A stretch of DNA of 64,000 nucleotides from Maricaulis alexandrii. Lineage in GTDB: Bacteria; Pseudomonadota; Alphaproteobacteria; Caulobacterales; Maricaulaceae. Positions 44,843-54,686 of the stretch are shown one piece after another. The notes under the pieces are model-generated. The model worked only from the letters and a program-made list of their open reading frames with translations, did no database searches and was not told where the DNA came from. The DNA lies in the NCBI RefSeq assembly GCF_005871165.1, contig NZ_SWKP01000003.1, positions 606,463 through 670,462 on the forward strand, written 5' to 3'. The stretch's first letter is position 1. Every line of letters starts with the position of its first letter. A program made the translations under genes and the position numbers.

Positions 44843-47022
44843 CAGCGCGACAGTCTCAAGGCATTGAGGGTGACCAGGATGGACGAGCCCGACATGGCGA
44901 TGGCGGCCACGAGCGGGGTCACGAAGCCGAACACGGCGAGCGGTACGGCGATCATGTTGTAGATGACGGCGAGGCCGAAATTCTCCAGCACGCGGCGCTT
45001 GGCCCCGCGCGAGACATCCAGCGCCACAACGGCACTGTCCAGCTTGTCCGCCTGCAAGACAAAATCCGCGGCGGCCTGGGATATCTCCGCCGCCGAGGCC
45101 AGCGAGATCGAAACGTCGGCCGCCGCCAGGGCCGGCGCGTCATTGATCCCGTCCCCGATCATGGCAACGGTCCGCCCCTCGGCCTTGAGCGCCTCGAGCC
45201 GGGCAATCTTGTCCTGGGGCTTCAGCTCGGCCTGCCAGTCATCCAGTCCCAGTTCGCGGGCAATGGCCGCGACCGGACCGCTGCGATCGCCGGACAGGAG
45301 TTCGATCTGGCAGCCGCGTGCATGCAGCGCTTCGATCGTCGCCCGGGCATCCGCCCGCAGCTGGTCCTGGAATCGGAAACAGACCGGCTCGGCTTCACCC
45401 ACCTGAAGCCAGGCTTCCGTATAGGCGGCGTCACGGGTCTCGATACCCATCCAGCGGGCCGAGCCGAAACGGATGGAGACCCCATCTTCCACGGCTTCGA
45501 TACCGCCGCCGGAGACCTCTTTCACCTGAGACGCCACCTCGCCCATGCCGGCGGCATCGGCCACGGCGCGGGACAGGGGATGGCGGCTGGTCCGTGCCAG
45601 ACGCGCCGCGGTCTGGAAGGCGTCCTCGGCAATCTCGTCACGATTGATCAGGCGCGGCCGGCCTTCGGTCAACGTCCCGGTCTTGTCGAACACGGCCGTG
45701 TCGATCCCGGCCAGGCGTTCCATGGCATCACCGGATTTCACCAGCACGCCTTCGCGGTAGAGCCGCCCGGAGGCCACGACCTGGACCGCCGGAACCGCCA
45801 GTCCCAGCGCACAGGGACAGGTGATGATCAGAACCGCAATCGCATTGATGATGGCCGGACGCGGCTCGCCGCCGATGATGAACCAGCCGACCAGGGTCAG
45901 GGCCGCCAGGGTGTGGACCACGGGGACATAGAGCTTGGCCGCCCGGTCCGCGAGCTTCACATAGCGCGAGCGCGATTGCTCGCCAGCCTCGACCATGCGG
46001 GTGATCTCGGCGAGCAGGGAATTGTCGCGGTCGGCGGTCGCTTCCAGAACCAGTTTGGCATCCAGATTGAGCATGCCGGAGAATATCTCCGTCCCGGGCC
46101 GCGCTTCCACGGGCTGGGTCTCGCCGGTGACCAGAGAGCCGTCCAGTGCGCCCTGCCCTTCGATGATGACGGCATCGACCGGCACGCGGTCCCCCGCAGC
46201 GAGAACCAGATGGTCGCCGGACTTCACCTCGCGGGCCGGGATCGCCTCGACCCGGCCATCCGGGCGCAGGCGATTGGCGGTGGCCGCCTGCATCGCCGCC
46301 AGCCCGCGCGCCGCCTCTCCGGCCCGGGCCCGCAGACGCATGTCCAGGAAGCGCCCGATCAGCAGGAAGAAGAGCAGCATGACGGCTGCGTCGTAATAGG
46401 TATGGCCGTGACCGATGAAGGTTTCCCAGATCGACAGGCCGCAGGCCAAGAAGACCGCCAGGGAAATCGGCACATCCATGTTCACATGGCCATTGCGCAG
46501 CGCCGTCCAGGCCGAGCGGAAGAAGGGCTGGCCGGCATAGGCCGCGGCGGGCAGGACGATGAGCGCCGAGATGCGGTGCATCAGAGACTGCATGGTCTCG
46601 GTCATTTCCATTCCGCCTGCCCAGACGGAAATGGAGAGCAGCATGACATTGGCCATCGCGAAACCGGCCACCGCCATGGCGCGCAGGAGTTTGCGCTCCT
46701 CTTCCTTTTGCGGGTCGGCTTCGCTCTCCGGTTCGTAGGGCGTGGCGGGATAGCCGATGGAGCGCAACTTCCCGACATATTCCGCCGCCAGGGCCGGGTC
46801 GCCACGCCAGGACAGGGCCAAGCGGCCGGTCGACAGGTTCAGCCGGGCATTCTCGACCCGGGGATCCTCGCGCAGACCGGATTCGATGCGGGCGATACAG
46901 CCGGCGCAGACCGCGCCACGCACCAGAAGGTCAAGGCGCGACTGGCCGTCCGCGATGCGGACAAAGGCCTGGGGATCAACGGAATTGCCGGTGTCCAGAT
47001 GCGTGGTGTCTAGGGCAGCCAC
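44842..47022 (-). CDS. ccoI: Copper-exporting P1B-type ATPase CcoI/FixI
   Basis: A 726-aa copper-transporting ATPase that provides copper for cbb3 maturation. An N-terminal HMA domain has C39-A-G-C42. The membrane Cys-Pro-Cys motif is ITCPCALGLAVPAVQV, the phosphorylation site is VFDKTGTLTEGRP and the hinge is MIGDGINDAPALAAADV. Eight membrane segments are expected. It overlaps ccoH by 13 bases and ccoS by one base. Length is normal. Confidence 0.96.
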   Translation of the reverse strand: MAALDTTHLDTGNSVDPQAFVRIADGQSRLDLLVRGAVCAGCIARIESGLREDPRVENARLNLSTGRLALSWRGDPALAAEYVGKLRSIGYPATPYEPESEADPQKEEERKLLRAMAVAGFAMANVMLLSISVWAGGMEMTETMQSLMHRISALIVLPAAAYAGQPFFRSAWTALRNGHVNMDVPISLAVFLACGLSIWETFIGHGHTYYDAAVMLLFFLLIGRFLDMRLRARAGEAARGLAAMQAATANRLRPDGRVEAIPAREVKSGDHLVLAAGDRVPVDAVIIEGQGALDGSLVTGETQPVEARPGTEIFSGMLNLDAKLVLEATADRDNSLLAEITRMVEAGEQSRSRYVKLADRAAKLYVPVVHTLAALTLVGWFIIGGEPRPAIINAIAVLIITCPCALGLAVPAVQVVASGRLYREGVLVKSGDAMERLAGIDTAVFDKTGTLTEGRPRLINRDEIAEDAFQTAARLARTSRHPLSRAVADAAGMGEVASQVKEVSGGGIEAVEDGVSIRFGSARWMGIETRDAAYTEAWLQVGEAEPVCFRFQDQLRADARATIEALHARGCQIELLSGDRSGPVAAIARELGLDDWQAELKPQDKIARLEALKAEGRTVAMIGDGINDAPALAAADVSISLASAAEISQAAADFVLQADKLDSAVVALDVSRGAKRRVLENFGLAVIYNMIAVPLAVFGFVTPLVAAIAMSGSSILVTLNALRLSR

Positions 47023-47480
47023 AGCTCATGCTCCATCTCGAAGGGGGCGTCCCCTTCATTGACGGCGTGCAGATGCCAGTTGCCGGAACCGGCGCAATCC
47101 AGCGGCACTTCATAGACGCCGGTGCGGGCTTCCCGGAAGGCCAGCTCGCAATCCCGGTCGGTATTGGTGGGATGGTGGAGCGAGCCGGCAAGGGCCAGAC
47201 CGGAGACGGGCGTCCCGGCGGCATCGAGCACTTCGACGAGCAGCCGCGTGTCGACCACATTCACATGGGCCGTCCAGCCCAGCTCGGCCTGGGCATGACG
47301 CCGGTTGAGCGTCTCATTGTAATTGAGCCCCTGATAATAGGAACGCGGCACGTCCTCACCCGGATGGGTGCGCACCGCCATGGTGATGAAGGTCGCATTC
47401 ACGCCGATCGTGACGCCGAAGAAGAGCAGGATCATCACCAGGACATGCCAGCCCCGGACCGGATTCAAGAACCCCTTCAT
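47010..47480 (-). CDS. ccoH: FixH/CcoH family protein
   Basis: A 156-aa membrane-anchored protein: one helix near residues 12-33 (VLVMILLFFGVTIGVNATFITMAV), then a beta-rich periplasmic domain, matching CcoH (YYQGLNYNETLNRRHAQAELGW block at about 49-70). It stabilises the cbb3 complex during assembly. Its ATG overlaps the ccoG stop (ATGA), and its end overlaps ccoI by 13 bases. Confidence 0.93.
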   Translation of the reverse strand: MKGFLNPVRGWHVLVMILLFFGVTIGVNATFITMAVRTHPGEDVPRSYYQGLNYNETLNRRHAQAELGWTAHVNVVDTRLLVEVLDAAGTPVSGLALAGSLHHPTNTDRDCELAFREARTGVYEVPLDCAGSGNWHLHAVNEGDAPFEMEHELWLP

Positions 47481-48961
47481 TCTCCTGCTCCCGTAATGAT
47501 CATGGTGGGTGTTGTCGCCGATTCGCCGGTGGTGCGATCCGTCACGCGGAACCGCAATTCCTCGCGCGGCCCTTCGATCGCATCAGCGGGAAGCGTCAAG
47601 TATAGCACAAAGTCCCGGGTCCGGTCGGCATCGATGTCCAGCCGCATCGGATCCTCTTCCGGCGCACCGAGCACCCGCACCTGGATGGACGGATCCCCTT
47701 CCACGGCCAGGTCCATGATGCGCGGCTCATTGGCCTTGTTGACCACTTTGAGCGTGTAGCCATTGCGCACCGATCCGTCGGACAGGATGACATAGTTGGG
47801 ATTGCGGTCGCGCTGGGAATTGAGCTCGAGCGTCGTCCGGGTGACCAGGCCGGCGAGCATGACGGCGGCAACGAGTACGAAGGCCACGGCATAGACCATG
47901 GTGCGGGCGCGGAAGAAGCGGTAGCGCGGCTTCTCGCCCCGTTCGAACCGGTCGACATTGTCATCGGTCTCGTAGGTGATGAGCCCTGTCGGACGTCCGA
48001 CCTTCTTCATGATGTCGTCGCAGGCATCGATGCACAGGGCGCACTGGATGCATTCCAGCTGCGAGCCCTCGCGGATATCCACGCCCATCGGGCAGACCGC
48101 GACGCATTGCTTGCAGTCGATGCAATCGCCCCGGCCCTCCCAGCTTTCCGACTTCTTGTGCGCGCCGCGCGGCTCGCCCCGGTCGAAGCGATAGGTGACA
48201 TTGAGGGCTTCACGGTCCGTCATTGCCGCCTGGATGCGCGGCCACGGGCACATATAGGTGCACACCTGCTCACGCATGGTGCCGGCCAGCGTATAGGTGG
48301 TGAAGGTCAGGACACCGGCGAACAGATAGGAGGACGGTTCTGCCTGGCCGGTGAAGAAATTGGCCAGCGTGTCATAGGCATCGTGGAAATAGAGAATCCA
48401 CGCCCCGCCCGTGGCCAGGGCGATCAGGAGCCAGACCGTGTGCTTGCCGAGCTTCCGCCAGGCCTTGTTGAAAGACCATTTCGCCTTGTCCAGGCGCATG
48501 CGGGCATTGCGGTCGCCCTCGAACAGGCGCTCGACCCAGATGAAGAGGTCGGTCCAGACGGTCTGCGGGCAGGCATAGCCACACCAGACCCGGCCGAACA
48601 GCGCCGTGGCGAGAAACAGGGCCAGGGCCGCCAGAATGAGCAGGCCGGTAATGTAATAGACTTCCTGCGGCCAGATCTCGATGAAGAAGAAGTAGAAACG
48701 GCGGCCGGCGAAATCGACCAGGACCGCCTGGTCCGGCGCGTCAGGACCGCGGTCCCAGCGCAGGAAGGGCACGAGATAGTAGATGCCCAGGGTCACGGCC
48801 ATGACCAGCCATTTCAGGGACCGGAACTTGCCGTGCGCCAGCTTGGGGTAGATTTGCTCGCGCTTCTTGTAGAGTTCGCGCGTATCCGCGGCGTTGACAG
48901 CCTCGGCCTTGGATTGCCGGATGCCAGGCGCCGCCATGGCGTGTTTTTGTTGTTCGCTCAT
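47477..48961 (-). CDS. ccoG: Cytochrome c oxidase accessory protein CcoG/FixG
   Basis: A 494-aa membrane ferredoxin-type protein with [4Fe-4S] motifs CIDCKQCVAVCPMGVD and ECIQCALCIDACD (about residues 281-325), plus the membrane cysteine motifs VWCGYACPQTVW and CTYMCPWPR. There are about five membrane helices and a C-terminal Ig-like domain. It reduces Cu(II) for the cbb3 centre. It starts 42 bases after ccoP and is coupled to ccoH. Confidence 0.96.
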   Translation of the reverse strand: MSEQQKHAMAAPGIRQSKAEAVNAADTRELYKKREQIYPKLAHGKFRSLKWLVMAVTLGIYYLVPFLRWDRGPDAPDQAVLVDFAGRRFYFFFIEIWPQEVYYITGLLILAALALFLATALFGRVWCGYACPQTVWTDLFIWVERLFEGDRNARMRLDKAKWSFNKAWRKLGKHTVWLLIALATGGAWILYFHDAYDTLANFFTGQAEPSSYLFAGVLTFTTYTLAGTMREQVCTYMCPWPRIQAAMTDREALNVTYRFDRGEPRGAHKKSESWEGRGDCIDCKQCVAVCPMGVDIREGSQLECIQCALCIDACDDIMKKVGRPTGLITYETDDNVDRFERGEKPRYRFFRARTMVYAVAFVLVAAVMLAGLVTRTTLELNSQRDRNPNYVILSDGSVRNGYTLKVVNKANEPRIMDLAVEGDPSIQVRVLGAPEEDPMRLDIDADRTRDFVLYLTLPADAIEGPREELRFRVTDRTTGESATTPTMIITGAGE

Positions 48962-49002
48962 GACGACGCTCTAACGTGTCTCCAGCTTGCAGACGATGCG
49001 AC

Positions 49003-49932
49003 CTAGCGCCCCGTGGGACCGTTGGTCGCAGTCTCCGCTTCACCGCCGCCCAGCAGATAGACATAGGCAGCCAGGGCATCGATCGTGGCATCGTCCAGAC
49101 GGCCTTCCCAGGCCGGCATGACGCCGTAGGGGCCGCGATAAATGACATCGATCACCTGCGACCGCTCACCGCCATACAGCCAGTCACGGTCCGTCAGGTT
49201 CGGAGCCCCCTGCAGGCGGTCACCTGTCCCGTCCGGCATGTGGCAGCTGGCACACTGGGCCTGGTAAATGGTCTCACCATTCTCCAGCGCCTCGGCCGAA
49301 GCCTCATGACCCGACAGGGAGAGGACATAGTCGGCGACATCGGCAATCTCGCTGCGGCTCAACAATTCATCGCGGCCGAAGGACGGCATTTGCGAGAAGT
49401 GCGTGTCGGGATGCTCGGCGCGAATGCCGAAGCGGATCGTGGTGCGGATTTCGTCATAGGAGCCGCCCCACAGCCAGACATCGTCATTCAGGTTGGGATA
49501 GCCCACGAAGCCTTGGGCCCCGGCCCCGTGACAAGTGGCGCAATTATCGCCGAAGGCCGATTCACCGGCCGCGCGGACAAAGCCGAGCAGTTGGGGATCA
49601 TTCTCGATCTGATCGATCGAGGCGCCTTCCAGAGCGGCAAAGCCACTGGCCCGCTGGGCCTGGAGCTCTTCCACCGCAGCCGCGACATTGGCGCGTTCGG
49701 AGTGATCACGCAGACCGCGGGTGTGGTCGGTTTCACCCGCCAGGCCCGGCAGGGCCGGCCAGGCCGGCATCAGGACCCAGTAGACCACCGCCCAAGCGCA
49801 GGTCGCGTAGAAGATCCACAGCCACCAGCGCGGCAGGGGCGTGTCGAGTTCCTTGATCCCGTCCCAGGTGTGGCCCGTGGTCTGGGTGCCCGAGTGGGCG
49901 TCGTGTTCGACGTCGTGCTCATTATCGGACAT
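49003..49932 (-). CDS. ccoP: cbb3 oxidase subunit III, dihaem cytochrome CcoP
   Basis: A 309-aa membrane cytochrome c with an N-terminal helix (WWLWIFYATCAWAVVYWVLMPAWP, about residues 33-56) and two haem c sites, DNCATCHGAGAQG and AQCASCHMPDGTGD. Each has an axial Met in the later loops (QMPSFG and VMPAW). The ATG at 49932 lies within the end of ccoQ, overlapping it by 11 bases, with GAGGA upstream. It passes electrons to the CcoN binuclear centre. Confidence 0.97.
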   Translation of the reverse strand: MSDNEHDVEHDAHSGTQTTGHTWDGIKELDTPLPRWWLWIFYATCAWAVVYWVLMPAWPALPGLAGETDHTRGLRDHSERANVAAAVEELQAQRASGFAALEGASIDQIENDPQLLGFVRAAGESAFGDNCATCHGAGAQGFVGYPNLNDDVWLWGGSYDEIRTTIRFGIRAEHPDTHFSQMPSFGRDELLSRSEIADVADYVLSLSGHEASAEALENGETIYQAQCASCHMPDGTGDRLQGAPNLTDRDWLYGGERSQVIDVIYRGPYGVMPAWEGRLDDATIDALAAYVYLLGGGEAETATNGPTGR

Positions 49933-50116
49933 GGATTTCGTCCTCATTCTGTCCGGACGTTTCCGGTGCATCGGATTCCGTGAGGGGCGCATTCGCCGCG
50001 GCGTCGAACTTCGCCTGGTTGCGGGGCCAGAGCGCATAGGCCAGCACACCCGCAAACAGGATCATGAAGATCAGGAGCCCCCCGGTCTGGGCGAAGGTGG
50101 AGAGTGTCTCGTACAT
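49922..50116 (-). CDS. ccoQ: cbb3 oxidase subunit CcoQ/FixQ
   Basis: A 64-aa one-helix protein (GGLLIFMILFAGVLAYALWPRNQAKFDAAANAPL) with the typical CcoQ pattern after the helix. It stabilises the complex. Four bases separate it from the ccoO stop, and it overlaps ccoP at the end. Confidence 0.93.
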   Translation of the reverse strand: MYETLSTFAQTGGLLIFMILFAGVLAYALWPRNQAKFDAAANAPLTESDAPETSGQNEDEIHVR

Positions 50117-50120
50117 CGCC

Positions 50121-50879
50121 CTACCTCAGATTTTCGTCGGCTTCGGCTTCATAGGTGGAGAAGTCCACCATGGTGCCGAGCACCTGGAGATAGGCCACCA
50201 GCGCGTCCATCTCTGTGACCCGCGACGGGTCGCCGTCGAAGTCCCGCATGAGGGCGTCCGGATAGCGTTCCTGGAAGCCGTCATAATCCATGGCGTACGG
50301 GTCGAGCTGGGTGGTCACGTCGGACACGGCCATCTCGATCATCTCGTCCGAGTAAGGCACGCCCACCCGGCGCAGGGCCCGGAGATTGGCGGCGACATTC
50401 TCGAAATCGAGCTCGCTCTCGGCCAGGAAGGGATAGTCCGGCATGATGGATTCCGGCACCACGGACTGAGGATTGGTCAGGTGGTCACGGTGCCATTCGT
50501 CCGAATACTTGCCCCCGACGCGGGCGAGGTCCGGCCCCGTCCGTTTGGAGCCCCACTGGAAGGGGTGATCATACATGCTCTCGGCCGCAAGCGAGTAGTG
50601 GCCGTAGCGCTCGACCTCGTCGCGCAGCGGGCGGACCATCTGCGAGTGGCAGTTATAGCAGCCCTCACGGATGTAGATGTCGCGGCCGATCTGCTCGAGC
50701 GGGGTGTAGGGGCGCACGCCCTCCACTTCCTCGATCGTGGAGTCCAGATAGAAGAGCGGTGCGATCTCGACGATCCCGCCGATCGACACGGTGACGAGGA
50801 CGCCAACCGTGAGGATCAGGGAGTTCTGCTCGAACAGCTTGTTGTGGAGCTTGCTCCAGCGGCTTTTAGACTGTGCCAT
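50121..50879 (-). CDS. ccoO: cbb3 oxidase subunit II, monohaem cytochrome CcoO
   Basis: A 252-aa membrane-anchored cytochrome c with an N-terminal helix ([25 protein letters not shown], about residues 17-41), haem c motif [14 protein letters not shown] (about 74-86) and the axial Met in MPDYPFLAE. It is 11 bases downstream of ccoN with AGGGAG in the gap. It is typical in length and order. Confidence 0.97.
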   Translation of the reverse strand: MAQSKSRWSKLHNKLFEQNSLILTVGVLVTVSIGGIVEIAPLFYLDSTIEEVEGVRPYTPLEQIGRDIYIREGCYNCHSQMVRPLRDEVERYGHYSLAAESMYDHPFQWGSKRTGPDLARVGGKYSDEWHRDHLTNPQSVVPESIMPDYPFLAESELDFENVAANLRALRRVGVPYSDEMIEMAVSDVTTQLDPYAMDYDGFQERYPDALMRDFDGDPSRVTEMDALVAYLQVLGTMVDFSTYEAEADENLR

Positions 50880-50890
50880 CAGACGCTCCC

Positions 50891-52543
50891 TTACTGTGCC
50901 GGAATGGCGGCGGTTTGAGGCACGACATTCTCGTCTTCCTCAGTCACGTCGCCCTTGATGGTGCGGTAGACATTGTAGGCCATGATCAGCGCCCCACCGA
51001 GGTAGAGCAGACCACCGACGGCCCGGATGATGTACTGGATGTGCATCGCTTCCACGGTCTCCACGAAGGAGAATTCCAGGAAGCCGAGCTCGTTATAGGC
51101 CCGCCACATCAGACCCTGCATGATCCCGGCGACCCACATCGAGGTGATGTAGAGCAGGATGCCGAAGGTCGCGATCCAGAAGTGCCAGTCGACCAGCGCC
51201 TTGGAGTGCATGCCCTTGCGCTTCCACAGCCAGGGAACCAGGCAGTACATGGCACCGAAGGAGATGAAGCCGACCCAGCCCAGGGCACCGGAGTGCACGT
51301 GACCAATGGTCCAGTCGGTATAGTGCGAGAGCGCGTTCACGGCGCGGATCGACATGACGGGACCTTCAAAGGTCGACATGCCGTAGAAGGCGACCGAGAG
51401 GACCAGCATCCGCACGACCGGGTCGGTGCGCAGCTTGTCCCACGCCCCCGACAGGGTCATCAGGCCGTTGATCATCCCGCCCCAGGACGGCATCCACAGC
51501 ATGATCGAGAAGGTCATGCCCAGCGTCTGCGCCCATTCCGGCAGGGCCGTGTAGTGCAGGTGGTGCGGACCGGCCCAGATATAGATGAAGATCAGCGACC
51601 AGAAGTGGATGATCGACAGGCGGTAGGAATAGACCGGACGTTGCACGCGTTTGGGGATGAAGTAGTACATGATCCCCAGGAAGCCGGCCGTCAGGAAGAA
51701 GCCCACCGCATTGTGGCCGTACCACCACTGCGTCAGCGCATCCTGCACCCCGGCGAACAGCGAGTAGCTGCGCGAACCGAAGAAATCGACCGGCATGGCC
51801 AGATTGTTGACCACGTGCAGGACGGCAATGGTCACGATGAAGGCCAGGTAGAACCAGTTCGCCACATAGATATGCGGCTCCTTGCGCTTCCAGAGCGTGC
51901 CCAGGAAGACGAGGAGATAGACGACCCAGACCAGGGTCAGCCAGATATCAGCATACCATTCCGGCTCGGCATATTCCTTCGACTGGGTGATGCCGATGAT
52001 ATAGCCGGAGGCCGCGATGACGATGAAGAACTGGTATCCCCAGAACACGAACCAGGGCCAGATCCCGCCGGCAATCCGGGTGCGGCAAGTGCGCTGGACC
52101 ACGTAGAAGGAGGTGGCCAGCAAGGCGTTACCGCCAAAGGCGAAGATCACCGCCGAGGTGTGCAGCGGGCGCAGACGGCCGAAATTGGTGAAGCCGAAAG
52201 CCTCGATATTGAGCACCGGGAAGGCCAGCTGCAGGGCGATGATCACCCCGACCAGCAAGCCGGCAATGCCCCAGAACATGGTGGCGATGACGCCGGCCTT
52301 GATCAGGTTTTCATTGTATTCCCGCTCGTCATTGATCACGCCACCGCCGGCCATGGTGCCGACGAGCATGATGATGCCGGTCAGGAAACCGCCCAGGATC
52401 AGCCAGGACTGACCCCGCATGGCGGCGTCGGGTGCATAGGCAGCCGCGAAGAGCGACCACAAAGCCCCAAGAATTGTGATGAGAAAGACGGCTGCCGTGC
52501 TGGGATCGTTCCCGGCCCGACGAAGCCCTTGAGCGATCGTCAT
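50891..52543 (-). CDS. ccoN: cbb3 oxidase catalytic subunit I CcoN
   Basis: A 550-aa haem-copper oxidase core with about 12 membrane helices. CuB/haem ligand histidines are seen in [16 protein letters not shown] (helix II), [10 protein letters not shown] and [26 protein letters not shown] (CuB region), and [25 protein letters not shown]. The C-terminal [18 protein letters not shown] stretch carries the haem b3 and b ligands. It starts the ccoNOQP-GHIS series. No clear FNR/Anr box (TTGAT-N4-ATCAA) was found upstream; the regulator may differ. Confidence 0.97.
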   Translation of the reverse strand: MTIAQGLRRAGNDPSTAAVFLITILGALWSLFAAAYAPDAAMRGQSWLILGGFLTGIIMLVGTMAGGGVINDEREYNENLIKAGVIATMFWGIAGLLVGVIIALQLAFPVLNIEAFGFTNFGRLRPLHTSAVIFAFGGNALLATSFYVVQRTCRTRIAGGIWPWFVFWGYQFFIVIAASGYIIGITQSKEYAEPEWYADIWLTLVWVVYLLVFLGTLWKRKEPHIYVANWFYLAFIVTIAVLHVVNNLAMPVDFFGSRSYSLFAGVQDALTQWWYGHNAVGFFLTAGFLGIMYYFIPKRVQRPVYSYRLSIIHFWSLIFIYIWAGPHHLHYTALPEWAQTLGMTFSIMLWMPSWGGMINGLMTLSGAWDKLRTDPVVRMLVLSVAFYGMSTFEGPVMSIRAVNALSHYTDWTIGHVHSGALGWVGFISFGAMYCLVPWLWKRKGMHSKALVDWHFWIATFGILLYITSMWVAGIMQGLMWRAYNELGFLEFSFVETVEAMHIQYIIRAVGGLLYLGGALIMAYNVYRTIKGDVTEEDENVVPQTAAIPAQ

Positions 52544-52740
52544 TTGCGCCCCCGGATGGCTGTTATTGGCCCCGGTGTAGCGCAGAATTCCGCAAAAACT
52601 CTATGGCAATTTGTCGCGTGCGACGAAAGGGTTCTGCGCCACATCCTTGACGGGCAGTGGAGCACACGACCGGTCGCATGTCACCACTTGAACAAACGTC
52701 CCCCTTCCCGCACACACGTATAAAAATATGGGAGGAAAGA

Positions 52741-53799
52741 ATGGGTTGGTCCCTGTCCATCGACAAGACGTCGATCAATGACGCCAAGATCGCGCAATTT
52801 AATGAAACCCCGCTGCAGGATGGCGAGACCCGCCTGCGCGTGGATCGCTTTGCCCTGACGGCCAATAACATCACCTATGCGGCCTTCGGTCATGCGATGC
52901 GGTACTGGGATTTCTTCCCGGGTGAGGATGGCCGCGGCCGGCTCCCGGTCTGGGGGTTCGCGGAAATTGTGGAAAACACGGTCGAGGGCCTGTCGGTCGG
53001 CGAGCGGATCTATGGCTATTTCCCGGCCGGGTCCGAACTCATCGTCAAACCGGGCCGGATCGAGGATCAGCGATTCTTCGACATGGCCGAACACCGGGCC
53101 GAACTGGCGCCCGCCTACAACACCTATACCCGCTGCGCCGCGGATCCGGCCTGGTCGCAGGCGATGGAGCCGGCGCAGATGGTGCTGCAGCCGCTCTTCA
53201 TCACGGCTTTTCTGCTGGACTTCCACCTGCGCGACAAGGCGGACGGCCCGGTCCTGCTGACCAGTGCCTCCTCCAAGACGGCGATCGCCCTCGCCTTCCT
53301 GCTCAAGGCCGCCGGCAAGCCGGCCCACGCCCTGACCTCGCCCCGCAATGCGGACTTCGTCAAAGGCCTGGACCTCTATGACGGGGTGACGACCTATGAT
53401 GACCTGGACGGGCTGACCGGAATGGACGGCGCTGTGATCGTGGATTTCGCGGGCGACTCGAAACTCAACAAGGCCCTGCACGAAACACTGGCCGGCCAGC
53501 TGGAGGCGAATATCCGCGTCGGCGGAGCGCACTGGGAAAACAGTGCCCCGCCCAAGGATTTGCCGCCGCCCAAACCGCAATTCTTCTTTGCGCCGGATGC
53601 GGCCCGCACGCTGATCAAGGAATGGGGCCAGGACGAGTTTGACCGGGTCTACAAAAGCGCCTGGACGAATTTCGCCAACGCGGCTTCAAACCTGTTCGAC
53701 TTTCAGGCCTATCCGGGCGCCGACGGCTGCCAGGAAACCTATGACGCCCTGATCAAGGGCGAGGTCCCGGCCAAGGCGGCGCTCTACGTGCAGAATTAG
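52741..53799 (+). CDS. DUF2855 family protein
   Basis: A 352-aa protein related to medium-chain dehydrogenases/quinone oxidoreductases but lacking the usual zinc and GXGXXG. It has the DUF2855 core pieces RVDRFALTANNITYAAFGHAMRYWDFFP (about 28-55), LPVWGFAEIVEN, SVGERIYGYFPAGSEL and VLLTSASSKTAIALAFLLK (which replaces the Rossmann loop). The function is unknown. GGAGG is five bases before the ATG. A hairpin and T-run at its end overlap the convergent transaldolase end. Confidence 0.85.
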   Translation: MGWSLSIDKTSINDAKIAQFNETPLQDGETRLRVDRFALTANNITYAAFGHAMRYWDFFPGEDGRGRLPVWGFAEIVENTVEGLSVGERIYGYFPAGSELIVKPGRIEDQRFFDMAEHRAELAPAYNTYTRCAADPAWSQAMEPAQMVLQPLFITAFLLDFHLRDKADGPVLLTSASSKTAIALAFLLKAAGKPAHALTSPRNADFVKGLDLYDGVTTYDDLDGLTGMDGAVIVDFAGDSKLNKALHETLAGQLEANIRVGGAHWENSAPPKDLPPPKPQFFFAPDAARTLIKEWGQDEFDRVYKSAWTNFANAASNLFDFQAYPGADGCQETYDALIKGEVPAKAALYVQN

Positions 53800-53807
53800 A
53801 GGATGAC

Positions 53808-53842
53808 GAGACCGGTCAGAGAATGCTCTGGCCGGTCTTTTC
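53808..53842 (+). terminator. Terminator overlapping the transaldolase 3' end
   Basis: GACCGGTCAGAG ... CTCTGGCCGGTC forms a 12-bp stem (one mismatch) with a four-base loop, followed by TTTTCCC on the plus strand. It ends the DUF2855 transcript. The stem spans the last codons of the convergent transaldolase gene (stop at 53816). Confidence 0.75.
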
Positions 53843-54469
53843 CCAATCGGCCATGAAGGCTTCCAGGCCGGCATCGGTGAGCTTGTGCTTGACCAGGCCC
53901 TTGAGCACGGAGGGCGGCACGGTGGCGACATCGGCACCGGCCAGGGCGCATTGCTGGACATGGTCGGCGGAACGGATCGAGGCGGCGAGGATCTGCGTCT
54001 CGAAGCCGTAATTGTCGTAGATGATCCGCAAATTCTCGATCAACTCCATCCCGTCGACGCCGAGATCGTCCAGTCGGCCGATGAAGGGCGAGATATAGGT
54101 GGCCCCGGCCTTGGCGGCGAGCAGGCCCTGATTGGCCGAGAAGCACAGGGTGACATTGGTCTTGATGCCGTCAGCGGTGAGTCCCTGGCAGGCTTTCAGG
54201 CCTTCAAACGTCAGGGGCAGTTTCACCACGACATTGTCGGCCAGGGCGGCCAGTTTGCGGCCCTCTTCCAGCATGGTGGGGGCGTCGAGCGCGGTGACCT
54301 CGGCGCTGACCGGGCCGGAGACGAGCGCACAGATTTCCTTCGTCACCTCAATGAAATCGCGGCCCGATTTGGCGATCAGGGACGGGTTGGTGGTCACACC
54401 ATCCACGAGGCCCGCTTCGTCCAGTTCACGGATATCGACGATGTCGGCGGTATCTACGAAGAATTTCAT
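53816..54469 (-). CDS. tal: Transaldolase / fructose-6-phosphate aldolase-type enzyme
   Basis: A 217-aa short transaldolase of the TalB/FSA class ([36 protein letters not shown] at the start, with the D17-type Asp). The Schiff-base Lys lies in [16 protein letters not shown] (about residue 86), and TAKVRFS-type strands follow. It transfers dihydroxyacetone between sugar phosphates in the pentose pathway. It has its own leader and stands alone. A plus-strand terminator overlaps its last codons. Confidence 0.93.
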   Translation of the reverse strand: MKFFVDTADIVDIRELDEAGLVDGVTTNPSLIAKSGRDFIEVTKEICALVSGPVSAEVTALDAPTMLEEGRKLAALADNVVVKLPLTFEGLKACQGLTADGIKTNVTLCFSANQGLLAAKAGATYISPFIGRLDDLGVDGMELIENLRIIYDNYGFETQILAASIRSADHVQQCALAGADVATVPPSVLKGLVKHKLTDAGLEAFMADWEKTGQSIL

Positions 54470-54686
54470 GTCTCATCTCCCGTCAGGACACGCACCAGGC
54501 TCCGGTGAGCCTGATTGCACGTGCGCCTAGCATGCGTGTGTGACGATGGGATGCCAAGCGGGGCTGTGCAGGTTGTTCGTGGCAAATTCTGGCTGGTCAC
54601 GACATTGGTTTGGAAATCCGGCGGGTTGTTTCCTATGCCGCAGCATCGGCGCTACGCGCCTGATCCGACAAATCCAGGATGATTGA

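Noticed and set aside
52544..52740. Possible FNR site from TTGACGGGCAGTGGA
   Set aside because: The second half-site ATCAA is missing, so the match to the consensus is only half.
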